DNA of 64,000 nt from Aspidapion aeneum (lineage: Eukaryota > Arthropoda > Insecta > Coleoptera > Brentidae), in NCBI GenBank assembly GCA_963576565.1, contig OY755045.1:42674409-42738408 (forward strand), given 5' to 3'. Shown here one piece after another: positions 32,848 to 43,555 of this stretch (positions are counted from its first letter, which is position 1; each line of letters starts with the position of its first letter). The notes under the pieces were generated by a model that had not been told where the DNA came from, ran no database searches, and worked only from the letters and a program-made list of their open reading frames with translations. The position numbers were made by a program, and so were the translations under genes.

Positions 32848-33212
32848 ATATCGAAATAAATTGTTTTTTTTCCTGGCAAAGCGTAATAACCTCTCTGAAA
32901 TTGCATATTGTCCTAGGGGCCCTCCCTCCTGAGATTTTTTATGAAATATCAGTGGCGCACCACGGAATATGTCTTAGGAGGTGGGGGGGGGCGACGCCTC
33001 ATAATGTTTATTTTATGCTATTTTATCTTTTTATCTATAAAATATGTGGGAAACATCTAAAAAATCTCAGGTTGGGGGGGTGCCCCCCCTGGGTGTGCCC
33101 ATGGAACTATACATTGTAAAAATATCGAAATAAATTGTTTTTTTGATAACCTCTCTAAAATTGCCTAGAGGCCCTTTCCGTGAGCATTTTTTTCTCGAAT
33201 ATATCAGGGTGT
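32848..33212. repeat. Direct repeat pair (~95 bp each) around a hAT MITE
   Basis: 32848-32945 and 33117-33212 share 'aaatatcgaaataaattgtt', 'taacctctct(g/a)aaattgc' and 'ggccct'. A hAT MITE (32950-33103) lies between them. Confidence 0.7.
32950..33103. mobile_element. hAT MITE (154 bp), imperfect TSD
   Basis: Left CAGTGGCGCACCACGG and, on the minus strand, CATGGGCACACCCAGG are imperfect inverted ends. Flanks GAAATAT (32943-32949) and GAACTAT (33104-33110) differ by one base. The interior ('tttatgctattttat', 'aacatctaaaaaatct') is the complement of 19120-19185. Confidence 0.78.
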
Positions 33213-34030
33213 ATTTTAAGTTAAGATATTATTTTTATGTTGACAGTTATCAGCTGTTTGCCATAACGAATAGCATAGGCCAAGGAAAAAAAGTTGCAAA
33301 AAGTTGTCTCAAAAATAATAATATGAATTTGTATTAAGGCAGTAAAAACAAACATTTTCGGAACCGAACCAGATAAAAATAAAATGCGCGAAAATTTTAG
33401 TAAAACTTGGATAATTTTAGTGAAAAAAAAAATAAAAAATGTTGATTTTAAGTTAAACTTTAGTTTAACAAGTTTTTGTTTTATTTAAGTTACAAATTTA
33501 TTGCCGCTTAAAAACGCCGCTTGGGCCCCTTTTACGCCGGGGCGCCGGGCACTGCTCCGGTTTGCCCAACGATAGTTACGCTACTGGAAATAATATCAAC
33601 GCTATAAAGGCATTAAAAAAAAAACCTTTTGAATCACTTGACCCACTTTTCTATTGAAAATCAAGGGCTCATGGCTTTAGTTACCCCTGCTAGTGGTTGA
33701 TAGATAGAAATAATTCAAGTTCGCAAGAAAGTGTCCCCCTTGCAAGCAAAATCGTCGTGTCCAAAGATTTTTTAAAGAACTTGCTTTAGGTAGTGTATTT
33801 TTGTTAAGCAATTTTGCCAATACGAGTTCTAGGCGCCCTTTCGAACTTTGACAGCTAATATCTCAAAAATTAGTTATAAAATCATAATTAAAATTGCACA
33901 TGGTTTTATTTTACGAATGACTAATAGGTGGATTAACTATAACATACCAAAACTTAATCAAATTCTAGTTACTGATTATCATTTTTAAAATACCTAGAAA
34001 AAATAAATGGATCTATGACGGATCTGATAC
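33213..34030. other. Mostly unrecognised; possible hAT end at ~33595
   Basis: Minus-strand 'ccagtagcgtaactatcg' at 33571-33588 looks like a hAT terminus next to a GC-rich stretch (33520-33570). No partner end or duplication was found. Otherwise nothing supported. Confidence 0.35.
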
Positions 34031-34471
34031 CTTCCTAGCCCATTAGCACACTCCACGTTATATCAACCTTGAAAACAGTTTTTTTATAAATATCTCCGAA
34101 ATGAAAGCTCCTACGGACTTTTTGGTTAAAACACAATTTTTTTCAAAAAATGCGCGCTACTATATTTTGATAACGGCATATTGATGCGAAGCTTCGTTAG
34201 AAAGTTAGCATTTTTTAAACTTTTTAACTGTCAAAAAATTTTTACGAGTACTATTTTACCTGAAAATTTCATGCAAATCGGTTAAGCGGTTTAGGAGCTA
34301 TCGCGTTACGGACAGACATACATACACACACACACAGACAGACATCACGACGATATTGCGAGGGTAGGTCAAACTAGAGTCCCTGTATGTTGTGGATATA
34401 TATATCCAAATATGTCAACATACAGGGACTCTAGTTTGACCTACCCTCGCAATATCATCGTGATGTCTGTC

Positions 34472-34502
<31 letters not shown>

Positions 34503-34702
34503 CTGTCCGTAAGGCGATAGCTCCTAAACCGCTTAACCGATTTGCATGAAATTTTCAGGTAAAATAGTACTATACTCGTAAAAATTATATATGTCAACAT
34601 ACAGGGACTCTAGGTCAAACAACACATTTTCGGCGTTATCTCAAAAAAAAATTTTCGTTGAAAAAAATACCTTCTCTAGCCATTGCTGTGCCGGCTAGGA
34701 AG
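34031..34702 (+). mobile_element. Element J, copy 1, carrying an internal inverted duplication
   Basis: Ends 'cttcctagcc' (34031) and 'ggctaggaag' (34693-34702) are inverted. Collinear with 36240-36640 and, on the minus strand, with 43555-43347 plus 42555-42344. Contains 'gaaagctcctacgga', 'aatcggttaagcggtttagg', 'agctatcgcgttacggacag' and a GACA/CACA microsatellite. An extra inverted block (34435-34585) makes this copy longer than consensus. Confidence 0.72.
34240..34585. repeat. Large inverted repeat inside J (~150-bp arms)
   Basis: Arms 34240-34374 and 34434-34585 are inverted copies that include the tail module and the CA/GACA microsatellite. The centre (34375-34433) is a 59-bp mini-palindrome with ends TAGAGTCCCTGTATGTTG and its complement around 'ggatatatatatcc'. 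Confidence 0.88.
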
Positions 34703-34924
34703 ATAAAAAGGTGTTTACCAAAAGTTAATCGGCCTTTCCAATTTTTATGTAATGCATTATTTTTAAATCACTCTGTATAATAATTTTATTCCATTACCAC
34801 CCTGTATAATATTAAAAAAATATCTTGGCAAAAGTGGCTAACCTGAATAAAATTTTGAACACGTTATTTTTAATTTTAAGAAATTTTATTAATTTCTGAA
34901 ATATTTTTTCGTTGGCGTAAAAAT

Positions 34925-35310
34925 ACTTTTCTCCCGCGTTCGCCACCCGGGGTGGTAAAAGGGCACTTTGCGCGCCACGAGAGGTGAATTGAGCGCCGAT
35001 TGCAGATGCCGCAAAACGACTGGCTGCTGTCGCCCGATCCCGAAAAGGCCCAATATCCAGAATGTAGGGCTAGCACGCGGCATTCGGAAAATGCGGAGTT
35101 GCCGGATTGAGGTGTTTGGAGTCGGAAATTTCACCCGGAATGCTAACCCCGCCAAAATATTCCGTGCTGCTGACTGTCAACATTCCATTGTATAGCCAAA
35201 GTGTTATGCCTAAATCATTTTTTGTTGGGGCACCATGGACCCATAAGTGTCTAGGTGCATGGAGGTTCATTAGGGCTAGAGTCCCTGTATGTTGACTTAT
35301 TTGGATACAC
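34925..35310. other. GC-rich unidentified segment ending in a mini-element end
   Basis: Markedly higher GC than its surroundings, with several overlapping short frames on both strands, none of which I recognise. 35203-35275 resembles 55529-55601. It ends at 35277-35294 in the same TAGAGTCCCTGTATGTTG motif that bounds the mini-palindrome at 34375. Confidence 0.5.
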
Positions 35311-35389
35311 CGGGAGGGCAAAAAAAAACCGGACTATTTTTTTTTCTTATAGAGAATTAACAAGAGTTTTGACTTAATATATTTTTTTT

Positions 35390-36070
35390 TCTGCCATCTC
35401 AAAATCCAAGATGGCCGACGAAATTAACTTGTACCCTTCAAAGATGCTCGTTTATTCTTTTGTTGGGAACATGTTTTAATTATTTTTTTTTAATCAGTAA
35501 AAAAGCTGCATTTTTGCCACGCACAACAAGGTACGAATCAGCAAAATCGGTTCGGTGGTTCTAAAAAAAAATATTTTTGTTTCAACCATTGTTTTGCATA
35601 TTATACGATTGCCTTGCCAATCATATCTGCATTTATGTCCTTATAAATTCATTACTACGAAACCGATTTTAATGAAATAAAAAACATCCTGATTAGAATT
35701 GATTGCTTTTTAAAGATCATGATCAAAGTTTATCGCCATCTTAAAATATAAGATGGCGGACAGAATCATACTTGATTCTTCCAAATGGCGTGTTTATTAT
35801 TTTCCAAAAATGTTTTAGTTTTTTTTTAATTCATATAAAAGCACTAATTTTTGCCCCACACATCAAGGTACAAATTAGTAAAGTCGGTTTAGTGGTTCTC
35901 AAAAAATCCATTTTTGTTTCAACCATTGTTTTACAGATTATACGATTGCATTGCCAATCGTGTTTGCATTCATTCCCGTATAAATTAATTTATTATTAAT
36001 TACTAAACCGACATTAGTGAAATAAAAAAATCATGGTAGGAATTGACTGTTCTTAAAAATTATAATCTAA
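35390..36070. repeat. Tandem repeat K, two ~340-bp units
   Basis: Unit starts near 'gccatctcaaaatccaagat' (35394) and 'gccatcttaaaatataagat' (35734). Both contain 'caaggtac(g/a)aat', 'gtttcaaccattgttttgca' (or ...acag), 'ttatacgattgc(c/a)ttgcc' and 'aatgaaataaaaaa'. The second unit decays after 36050. Confidence 0.85.
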
Positions 36071-36239
36071 ATATTATGTGTGGTTCCTCTTTTGTTGTGT
36101 TTTATCAAGCGTCAAGACTAAGAATTAGCTCTGAAGAAGACTAAAAATATAGTCGAAACGTCAGCACAAATCAATTGTCTTTTGAATACGCTTAGTCCTA
36201 AACCTATGAACTTTTATACCTGTATCTAACCATAAGGAC

Positions 36240-36640
36240 GATAATTAACTCTCATTAAAAAGAGTTAAAGTGTAAATATTTCAGACACGGAAGCTCCTAC
36301 GAAGTTTTCAGTAATAGCATAAATTATGGAGAAAAATGTGTTCTACTATATTTCGAAAACCGCATATTAATACGATGCTCCTTTAAGAAGTTTTCATATT
36401 TTCAATATTTAAAATGTCAATCATTAGCATTAATGGATTTTGACCAAAATCTAATCAGCTCTTTACAGTATTGTACACTATTTTACCTACTATTTACTAA
36501 TTTCATGAAAATCGGTTTGGCGGTTTAGGAGCTATCGTGTTACGGACAGATATACACACACATACACGGACAGACGTCACGTAGGACAAAATACACCCAA
36601 AATAACACATTTTTGGCGTTATCTTATTGTCCTAAGATCA
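36240..36640 (+). mobile_element. Element J, copy 2
   Basis: 'gaagctcctacgaag', 'aatcggtttggcggtttagg', 'agctatcgtgttacggacag' and 'aataacacatttttggcgtt' match copy 1 in order. Lacks the internal inverted block. Confidence 0.75.
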
Positions 36641-37139
36641 CAAAATTATGTTGAATATTGGGATGGAGAAGATTTCTCTCGGATTTCATGGAAATTCATA
36701 AATCCGTGTTTCCTTTCCTTTCCGCCATTTGTCCTTTAGCTGGATAGAACATCAATCAAAATTGTATGAATACTAATAAGCAGGATTAATCTGTTATGTT
36801 TGGTCTTGTTTGTTTATATTCCGGAGATTCCTGGTAACCCTGTGCTTCTATGTATATTATGCATGTTTAATACAAGCAAATACTAATGCATCTTTGATAC
36901 AAGTTAGATACTAATTTAAATGTCAATTTATCGGATTGGAGTGATAATTTTATACATTATTGAAATAAAATCAATGTTAAATAAGACTAAATAAAATAAT
37001 TAACTTTGGATAAATAAAAATTGGTAACAATTTTCAAAATGTTTATTTTGTTTGTAAACAAATCTTGGACAATTCAAGTGCGCGTATATCTTTGTTCGCG
37101 TTCGTCGAAATTTCCTGTTTTAAACAGTGCCGAACATGT

Positions 37140-37467
37140 GCACGCTTAGAAAATAATGTTCGAGCCGCGGCCCGCCAAGCACCCCCACGGTAGCCAGTCT
37201 GATACTCTTTGTGCAGCTCAGGAGTCTTTATCGTGCATACCATCTACGCTCTTAACACGGGACCATCCGCTTCACGCGACTTCCGAACCGGGGCCTTGTA
37301 TTAATCATCAATTTGCCTACTCCGCCCAAGACAAGCGTTACCCCTACCTCCAGTGAATCTGTATTCGCAAACGGATAATAGGTTCGAGTTTGTACAGGCA
37401 GGCATGGGAATCGAACACACCGCCCTCTGATTGTAAAGCACATGCGCGCCCACTGAACCATCAGGGA
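37140..37467 (-). mobile_element. tRNA-derived SINE
   Basis: Minus strand from about 37467: a tRNA-like head with an A-box-like segment (GGTTCAGTGGGCGCGCATG) and a good B box (GTGTTCGATTCCC) about 50 nt downstream, with an anticodon-arm-like segment (GCTTTACAATCAGAGG) between them. The acceptor stem does not close and the T stem has a mismatch, so it is not a functional tRNA. An unrelated body of about 250 bp follows, GC-rich compared with the flanks, down to about 37140. Internal Pol III boxes plus a non-tRNA body define a SINE. The tail and target duplication are not clear. Confidence 0.72.
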
Positions 37468-38003
37468 CTGGGTTCGGGCTACTAAAGAAAATTTTCCCAA
37501 AACCGGTTTAATATAGTTCTAGACAATCAAAAAGCTGGGCAGAATTTATTTTAAGTTGCAGGTAATCTATTCGCACTCATTGTGGTACAGAAGAAAATTT
37601 AGTTGTTTTTTATTATTGCACGCTAATGCTATCAGAATTAGAAACTTCCACCATTCTCGTAACTACGAAATCGTCGAAATAAAAATAATACGGCTCGACC
37701 GATAACGCTAAGTTGTCTCAGTGCACTAATTTAAAGTGAACATGAGATATTTTATCAGCCAACGATAACCGTGGACGCGGGTGGCATCAAGGGGGTGCGG
37801 GCGGCACCGATCCTTGCAATTTCTGTAGAAGAGCACAACCGAACTAAGGCCCAGATTCTATGTACTGTAAAATTCTATAGGGACAGGTCTTCCTCTCTAT
37901 ATTTCTTAATTAAAATGCGACATAACATATACGGTGTACAGAATTTGAGTCCAGTGAAGCGTGGCCAGCCGGCCTACGCATTCACCACATCCTGGTTTGA
38001 ATA

Positions 38004-38270
38004 CGAATAGAATAGAATAGAATAGAATTTTATTTTTCGTTCTCATTTTACATAATATGTATACCTATAAGGTGCAGAACTCGTCATTACAATACAAACA
38101 CATACATACCGGGTATTAATTTCTAGTTAGTATTCACGTCTTTGATGCATCCTTTTGGGGTTATTGATAGTTTATGATGAAATTATTAATTAAAGAATGA
38201 TCAAATTTTAATACTTTTTTTTAAGTAAGTAAAGCACATGTGAGGAACTACCATATTATATACATGCATT
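38004..38270 (-). mobile_element. LINE 3' UTR with (TTCTA)n tail
   Basis: AATAG run at 38004-38026, then 'ttttatttttcgttctcatt'. On the minus strand this is a 3' UTR end with AATAAAATTC running into a TTCTA tail, the same tail type as the LINE at 22083. No ORF remains. Confidence 0.65.
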
Positions 38271-38857
38271 CTCTTTATCGAAAATTTATTTTCTTTTTAC
38301 AGAAAAAATTTCTTAAAAATATCAAAAAAAAAAATTCAACAAAAAAGCAAAAATCGTAAAATATAATAAATGTCAAGACCCTTAAATCAACTTTATTCAA
38401 CAATAAACTTTAGAAATGTTGTATACCAACTCATCTATTGGACATAGCAAAATGGACGAAAATGTCAAAAGCAAAATTCGAAAAAAGTGAGAAAACATGA
38501 AAACTCATGACAAATACTAGAAAACTTAAAATGTAATTAGATTAAAATAGGAGAATATGGAAATTTATTAAAATATATTATGTAATAAAGCTTAAATCAA
38601 AGGTTTTGCCAAGGCAGAACAGACCTCCTACCGCATTAGCTGTATATAAAGCTTTCCCCCGCGGCGTTGCTGGAAGCCGTGATATATAGGTAGCTGAAAC
38701 ATCTCTAAATATAGTATAGCTAAAAATAGAACCGGCAAAAATCGAGTCTGAGGCAAGCACTTAGGTCGTCCGAGATGATTTAGAATGGGTTATTAAATCT
38801 CGCGTATAACCTGTGAGAATATGATGGTAAAAAATTAATTTGGGTATACAGGATCTT

Positions 38858-39430
38858 GAAAAATATCTATCTATCTATCTATTTAGCCTTCTTCGATCCA
38901 TCTTTAGACATAGACCTCCCCCAATATCTTCCATTCCTCTATCGTGTTCATCCATCTAGTCCCCGCATGTTTCTTCAAATCGTCCGCCCATCTCATTTGG
39001 GGTCTTCCTCTACTTATTTTATTTTCCCAAGGTCTCCAGTTTACATAACATTTGTTCCAGTGATCGTCTTTCTGGCTGATATGACCGGCAAATCTCCATT
39101 TTAATTTTGCAACCTTTCCTCTGACATTCCTTACTTTTGTCCTATTTCTTATACATTCATTCATTTTTCTATCTGTTAGCTTTACATGTAACATTTGTCT
39201 TTCCATTGATCTTTGGGCTTTTGTTACCTTATCCATGTTTGATTTTGTAAGCGTCCAGGTCTGGGATCCATATGTAAGCACAGGAAGAATACACTGGTTA
39301 TACACTTTCGTTTTAAGGTACTGAGGATGTTTTTTATTTTTTAGTATGTAGCTTAATTTACCAAATGCTGCCCAGGCCAATCTTACTTGTCTCTTGATTT
39401 CAGCCGTTTGGGTGTCTTGTTGGAGTTTAA
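38858..39430 (-). pseudogene. RTE/BovB-like LINE, 5'-truncated ORF C-terminus with (TAGA)n tail
   Basis: Minus frame contains AEIKRQVRLAWAAFGKL, then YNQCILPVLTYGSQTWTLTK, RSMERQMLHVKLTDRKMNE, RGKVAKLKWRFAGHISQK and GRPQMRWADDLKKHAGTRWM, ending EEWKILGEVYV. This is the region after the RT thumb in RTE/BovB-type elements (YGS-x-T-W box, GRP-x-x-RW box). The 5' side stops at about 39430, where a TAA-trinucleotide run and unrelated sequence begin. The 3' end is '...gaaggctaaatagatagata'. The remaining part is open, but RT and endonuclease are missing. Confidence 0.88.
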
Positions 39431-39444
39431 TAATAATAATAATA

Positions 39445-39893
39445 AAAGTTGTGTCCCAAATAACAGTACGATTTTGAATTTTAGTTAAATGTGAAAAAAG
39501 TTTCGCAGGGATTTTCAAAGAAAAAAAACTGAAATATGGTCGTCTGTGAAACAAATCTCATAAATTGTGGCGATGGTTCCAAAAAACCAGGAGGCCTAGT
39601 AAAAAATTGTTAACGTCAATCGATTGGCTGTAGTGTCTAATACAAAAATTATATATTAGAAATTTTATAATAATTTGTTTTTGTTTAAAAGATGGCGTTT
39701 TACAATTTTTCAAAAAATATATTTTTAAATTTTTGCTCGATATTTTAAAAACCCCTGTAGATATTTTTAATTTCGATACAGCTTCTCATTAGGCTTAAAA
39801 TAGCGCAACTTTTTTTTCATTACATCAAAATTGTATCTCTTACCGTTTGCGAAATTCCCAGTTATCTGGGACACCCTGTGTACTATTTTGCTT
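39445..39893. mobile_element. Probable mariner-type MITE, left end damaged
   Basis: 'gtgtcccaaataac' (39452) pairs with 'ttatctgggacaccctgt' (39863-39890). The left tip (cagg) is lost at the junction with the TAA run next to the RTE relic. Confidence 0.45.
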
Positions 39894-40561
39894 TCAGCTT
39901 TCCATCTCTAGTCTAACTAGAAATTAAACCTCTATAGCTTCCTCTTTCATTTCCTGGTTTTCGATTTCACTGCTATGCTGCAGTGACATTGACCTCTATT
40001 TTGGCAAAATGCGTACAGGGCCTTCCCGTTCTGTCCTATCCAGCCAGAGCCACAGGCAGGCGGCGCTTGTTTTTTGTTAGAGATATTTTAAAATAAGATG
40101 GATGATTTTAAACACGTTGATTAAACGAAAAGTATCCACCTAGGTTTTTGCAAAGGTTCTAAAACAATAAGTTGCTGTTATTTTTGTTTTGTTTTTGTTG
40201 AAAAAGAAAGAAAATCCCGAACTACTCTAATGGAAAAAATTAATATTTTTAGAGACCCTGAATAGTTTTTGACAGTTATAGTTCATTTCATAATTTCTGA
40301 GAAATCTATTTGAAAGTTATCAGCTGGTTAACAATACCATAGACAAACGAAAGTTCTCTCAAAAATTATCAAATGCACTGTTGATTTAATCCCAAAAATT
40401 AGAAAGAGAGGAAAAAACACACAAAATATAAATTTTATTAGATTTTTTTTATAATCTACACAATATCCCTGATTAATAAAACACGATTTTAAAATCTTCT
40501 ATGTGGAATTGATTGTACAGTCGCTCGATATATAAATTACCTTATAGGCAGAAGGTATATT

Positions 40562-41560
40562 TTATGAATAAAAATAAAAACAATGTTTTCAAAATATTTC
40601 TAGCCTTTACAAAAAGGCCAGAGAGAAGCAGAACACCCCTAGAGGTCCTAGCTGCCCTCTGGCAACAACACTTAAACTATCATTATCGTGAATATCACCT
40701 AAAAATAAAGACTTCAAGTTAAAAAATATATACATTTTCTTGACTTGAGTCTAGTTAAAAATATCATAAATTATATGTGAGGCTACGTATACAGTCGACA
40801 AAAAAATAATATACTTTCCAAAAAATGCATAAATCAACCAGATTTAATAAATGAGTCGGAATTTAGTGAAAAGTAGGCAAAGAATAAGGCATTTATGGTA
40901 AGTAAAAATTTGCACTTTACAAGTACCTAGAAATTTATTTAGATATATTTACTATTATAAGAACAAACGCAACGTTTAAGATTTTTTATGTAGTTTTCTT
41001 GACTAAGGGTATAATTTTATAGTTTTTACGGGCCTTATTCAAACAAAAAAAACAAACCGATTTTATGCAATCTTCATGACCTTTAAGGCTTACTTTTTTT
41101 AAAAAAATAAATAAAACTTTTAGACTTAACGGAATTTAAGTTGACGTTTAGCGCAAACTCGGAACAGTTGCTTTTTTGCTTGTCAAATCATGGCCTAGCA
41201 AGAAATCGGTGAATATACGAAGATATAATGCAACTGATAAACGATACAGCGGTATTTGTTTATAAGTGTGGCAACTTTTTATATATTGCAGAAAAATAAA
41301 AATGTATTTTTAATTTTTTAAATTTTATCTACTTTCAAGGGCGTAGTATAAAGCGTAGGTATGACAAATTTAAATTAATGGTATTTTCTTCATTTTCTGA
41401 AGTTATTCACGATAGGTAACGATAGTTTAATTGTTGTTGCCAGAGGGCAGCTAGGACCTCCGAGGGGTGTTCTGCCTCCCCCTGGCCCTGTTGTAAAGGC
41501 CAGAAATGTTTTTTAAAATCAGATTATTGATTTTAAAAATGGTTTTTATTTTTAATAATA
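40562..41560. mobile_element. Foldback element T (~1 kb) with ~150-bp arms
   Basis: Left arm 'ctagcctttacaaaaaggcc', 'gtcctagctgccctctggca' and 'aaactatcattatcgtgaat' (40600-40695) recur inverted as 'attcacgataggtaacgata', 'tgccagagggcagctaggac' and 'gttgtaaaggcca' (41405-41505). Pairing continues outward through A/T-rich sequence. No coding remnant. Confidence 0.82.
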
Positions 41561-41574
41561 AAAAATTAAAAACT

Positions 41575-42330
41575 CGAATAAAACACGATGTGTATAAATA
41601 AATGCACCTATAATTTTTAATTTGAATTCAGTACTAATTTCTTTTGTGGGTAAAATATATATTCAGGTATAAATTGTCTAATTGACTCGACGGGTTAGCA
41701 GCAAAATCGTGTATAATTTTGGAAAATGCATTGTACTGCAGCCCCGTAACTATCGACCTTTCCAAACTTATAAGGTCACTAGTAAAATCACTGTGAAAAA
41801 TTAAAATAAAAAACAAAACGTTATTTAAAAAATTCTCAAAAAGTTACTTATTTAAAGAGAGAATATTCTGTTCAATCATCGTTCATATCTAGAGGGGTTT
41901 TCAAAATATGAAGCCAGAAGTAAAAAATTCTTAATGTTTTTCGAAAATTTGATATATCATCGCCATCTTGTAATAAAATTTGGTTGTTTTTATAAGCGAC
42001 TCAATTGAAAGTTAACGAATTTTTTCAAGGCCTTCTAATTTTTTTAGAAACCGTTTCCAAAATCCTTATGTAGTTACTTTTATCTCGGACACCCTGTAGA
42101 GTGATTAGTGGCCCAGAATCTTTATTGCTCAAATATTTAAATCAAATTTTGTTAAGAGTTAAAGTGACCTTATCGAATTTGAGGTTTTGAGGGATTAGGT
42201 AAATTGGATGGCGCAAAGATAGAGGCTTTCTGCTTAAAACGAAGCGTTGCCACGTTTAATGTATACTTTTTCCTCGAATTTTTCTGGACGTCAAATATGC
42301 TAAATTACATAGGGGTTTTGTAGTTCAATT
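41575..42330. repeat. Repeat I, copy 1
   Basis: Direct repeat with 43548-44190: 'aaatgcacctataatttt', 'gactcgacgggttagcagca', 'ttatctcggacaccctgtag', 'ggatggcgcaaagatagagg' and 'cgttgccacgttta' in order. The two copies flank element J copy 3. A short frame near the end (from 'ATGGCGCAAAG') is present in both copies but unrecognised. Confidence 0.8.
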
Positions 42331-42343
42331 CACAAGTTTTTAC

Positions 42344-42555
42344 CTTTCTAAGCCCGCGCAGCAATAGCCAGAAAAGGTAGATATTGTTTTCGATAAAAAA
42401 AAACTTTTTTGAGGTAGCGCCGAAAATGTGTTATTCGGGTGTATTTTAACCTTCTTAGCAATATCGTCGTGACATCTGTCCGTGTGTGTGTCTGTGTATG
42501 TGTATCTGTCCGTAACATGATAGCTCCTAAACCGCTGAACCGATGTTCAATACTT
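42344..42555 (-). mobile_element. Element J, copy 3, 3' part (split by foldback D)
   Basis: On the minus strand: 'gttcagcggtttaggagcta', 'tcatgttacggacag', a GT/GACA microsatellite, then 'cgaataacacattttcggcg' and a terminal 'ggcttagaaag'. The matching 5' part lies at 43347-43555. Confidence 0.72.
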
Positions 42556-43346
42556 GAATAGAGGCCAAAACAGGGGGGTTACCCTACTAAAGGTCCGGTA
42601 GTTCTGAATTTTAAATATGTTGTTAAGCTCAGGAGGATAGTTTAAAATCTGAGTTTTCGTCACCCTCACCCCTGTGCTCCCTCCACCATCTTGAAAAAAC
42701 CATAAAAAATTGGCACTTTTTTTAGTTTTTTGCCTTTAATTTCGTTCCAGTACACTAAATCGCAAAAAGAGTTATATGAAATTTTTTATAGATATAATTA
42801 TCTACAATTGGGCGGTACTATGGTTGTTCTGCGAGCAGTAGTAACGTAGCTAGGTAATTTCCAAAAATGACTAAAATCACGTGCTTGGGCAAATTTTCAG
42901 ATTATTTCTAATTTAGACGGCATAAGCTCCGAAATACTTGGTGCTAGGGTAAAAGTTCTAAGAACATATCTTGTAGAGAATTTTATCAGCTACAAAATTC
43001 ATTCTTTAAATGTTGTTTTTAAATATTGTAATGGAGTGGGAGTAACTTTTAACTTAAAGTAAGTTAAAAAATAATAATTTTTTAAAATTTAGTGCTTTAA
43101 ACGGCACGTTTTTTATTTTTTTTTTGTTTTTTTGTGTAAACTCTTTTTGCAATTTAGTGTACTAGAACGAAGTTACAGGCAAAAAACTACAAAAAGTGCC
43201 AATTTTTTATGGTTTTTTCAAGATGGCGGAGGAAGCACTGGCGTGGGGGTGACGAAAACTCAGATTTTTAACTACCCTTTCGACCTTAATAACATATCCA
43301 AAATTCAGAACTACCGGACCTTTTGTAGGGTAAAACTTCTCTATTC
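42556..43346. mobile_element. Foldback element D (~790 bp), complete, ~210-bp arms
   Basis: Left arm 42556-42770 ('tccggtagttctgaatttt', 'ccatcttgaaaaaaccat', 'ttggcactttttttagtttt') is repeated inverted at 43139-43346. The middle (42771-43138) is shared with 27833-28205. Inserted in element J, since J-like sequence lies on both sides. No transposase. Confidence 0.87.
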
Positions 43347-43555
43347 ATTGTACTAACTGTAACGACCTGATTATATTTTGGTCAAATATTATTGCTAATG
43401 ACAGTTTTTTGAGAGTATGAAAATTGAAGTTATGCGAATTTTTTAACGAAGCATCGCATCAATATACGGATTCCAGAGTATATTTTTCTCAATAATTTGT
43501 ATTATTACTAAAAACTTCGTAGATGCTTTCGTTTCTGAGATATTTAAATAAATGC
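43347..43555 (-). mobile_element. Element J, copy 3, 5' part
   Basis: Minus strand shows 'gaaagcatctacgaagtttt', 'caaataatattgaccaaaat' and similar words matching 36280-36460 in order. Joins the 42344-42555 half once D is disregarded. Confidence 0.65.

Noticed and set aside
34593..35296. 704-bp TIR element bounded by GTCAACATACAGGGACTCTAG and its inverse
   Set aside because: Other copies of the motif show that its outer tip is TAGAGTCCC, and the right copy matches one end of the mini-palindrome. The two ends therefore do not define one element, and no target duplication matches.
34876..35321. Several overlapping ORFs on both strands in a GC-rich block
   Set aside because: GC-rich DNA lowers stop frequency. 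Frames overlap on both strands, and none shows a domain or a plausible start context.
36110..36170. Hammerhead-ribozyme-like string: CTGAAGA, a 4-5-bp stem, then GAAAC near 36131-36160
   Set aside because: The core should be CTGATGA; one key base differs. I could not find the third stem and the cleavage-site strand in the right order.
37384..37467. Functional tRNA gene
   Set aside because: The B box is good, but the acceptor stem does not close, the T stem has a mismatch and the anticodon arm is irregular. A SINE head fits better.
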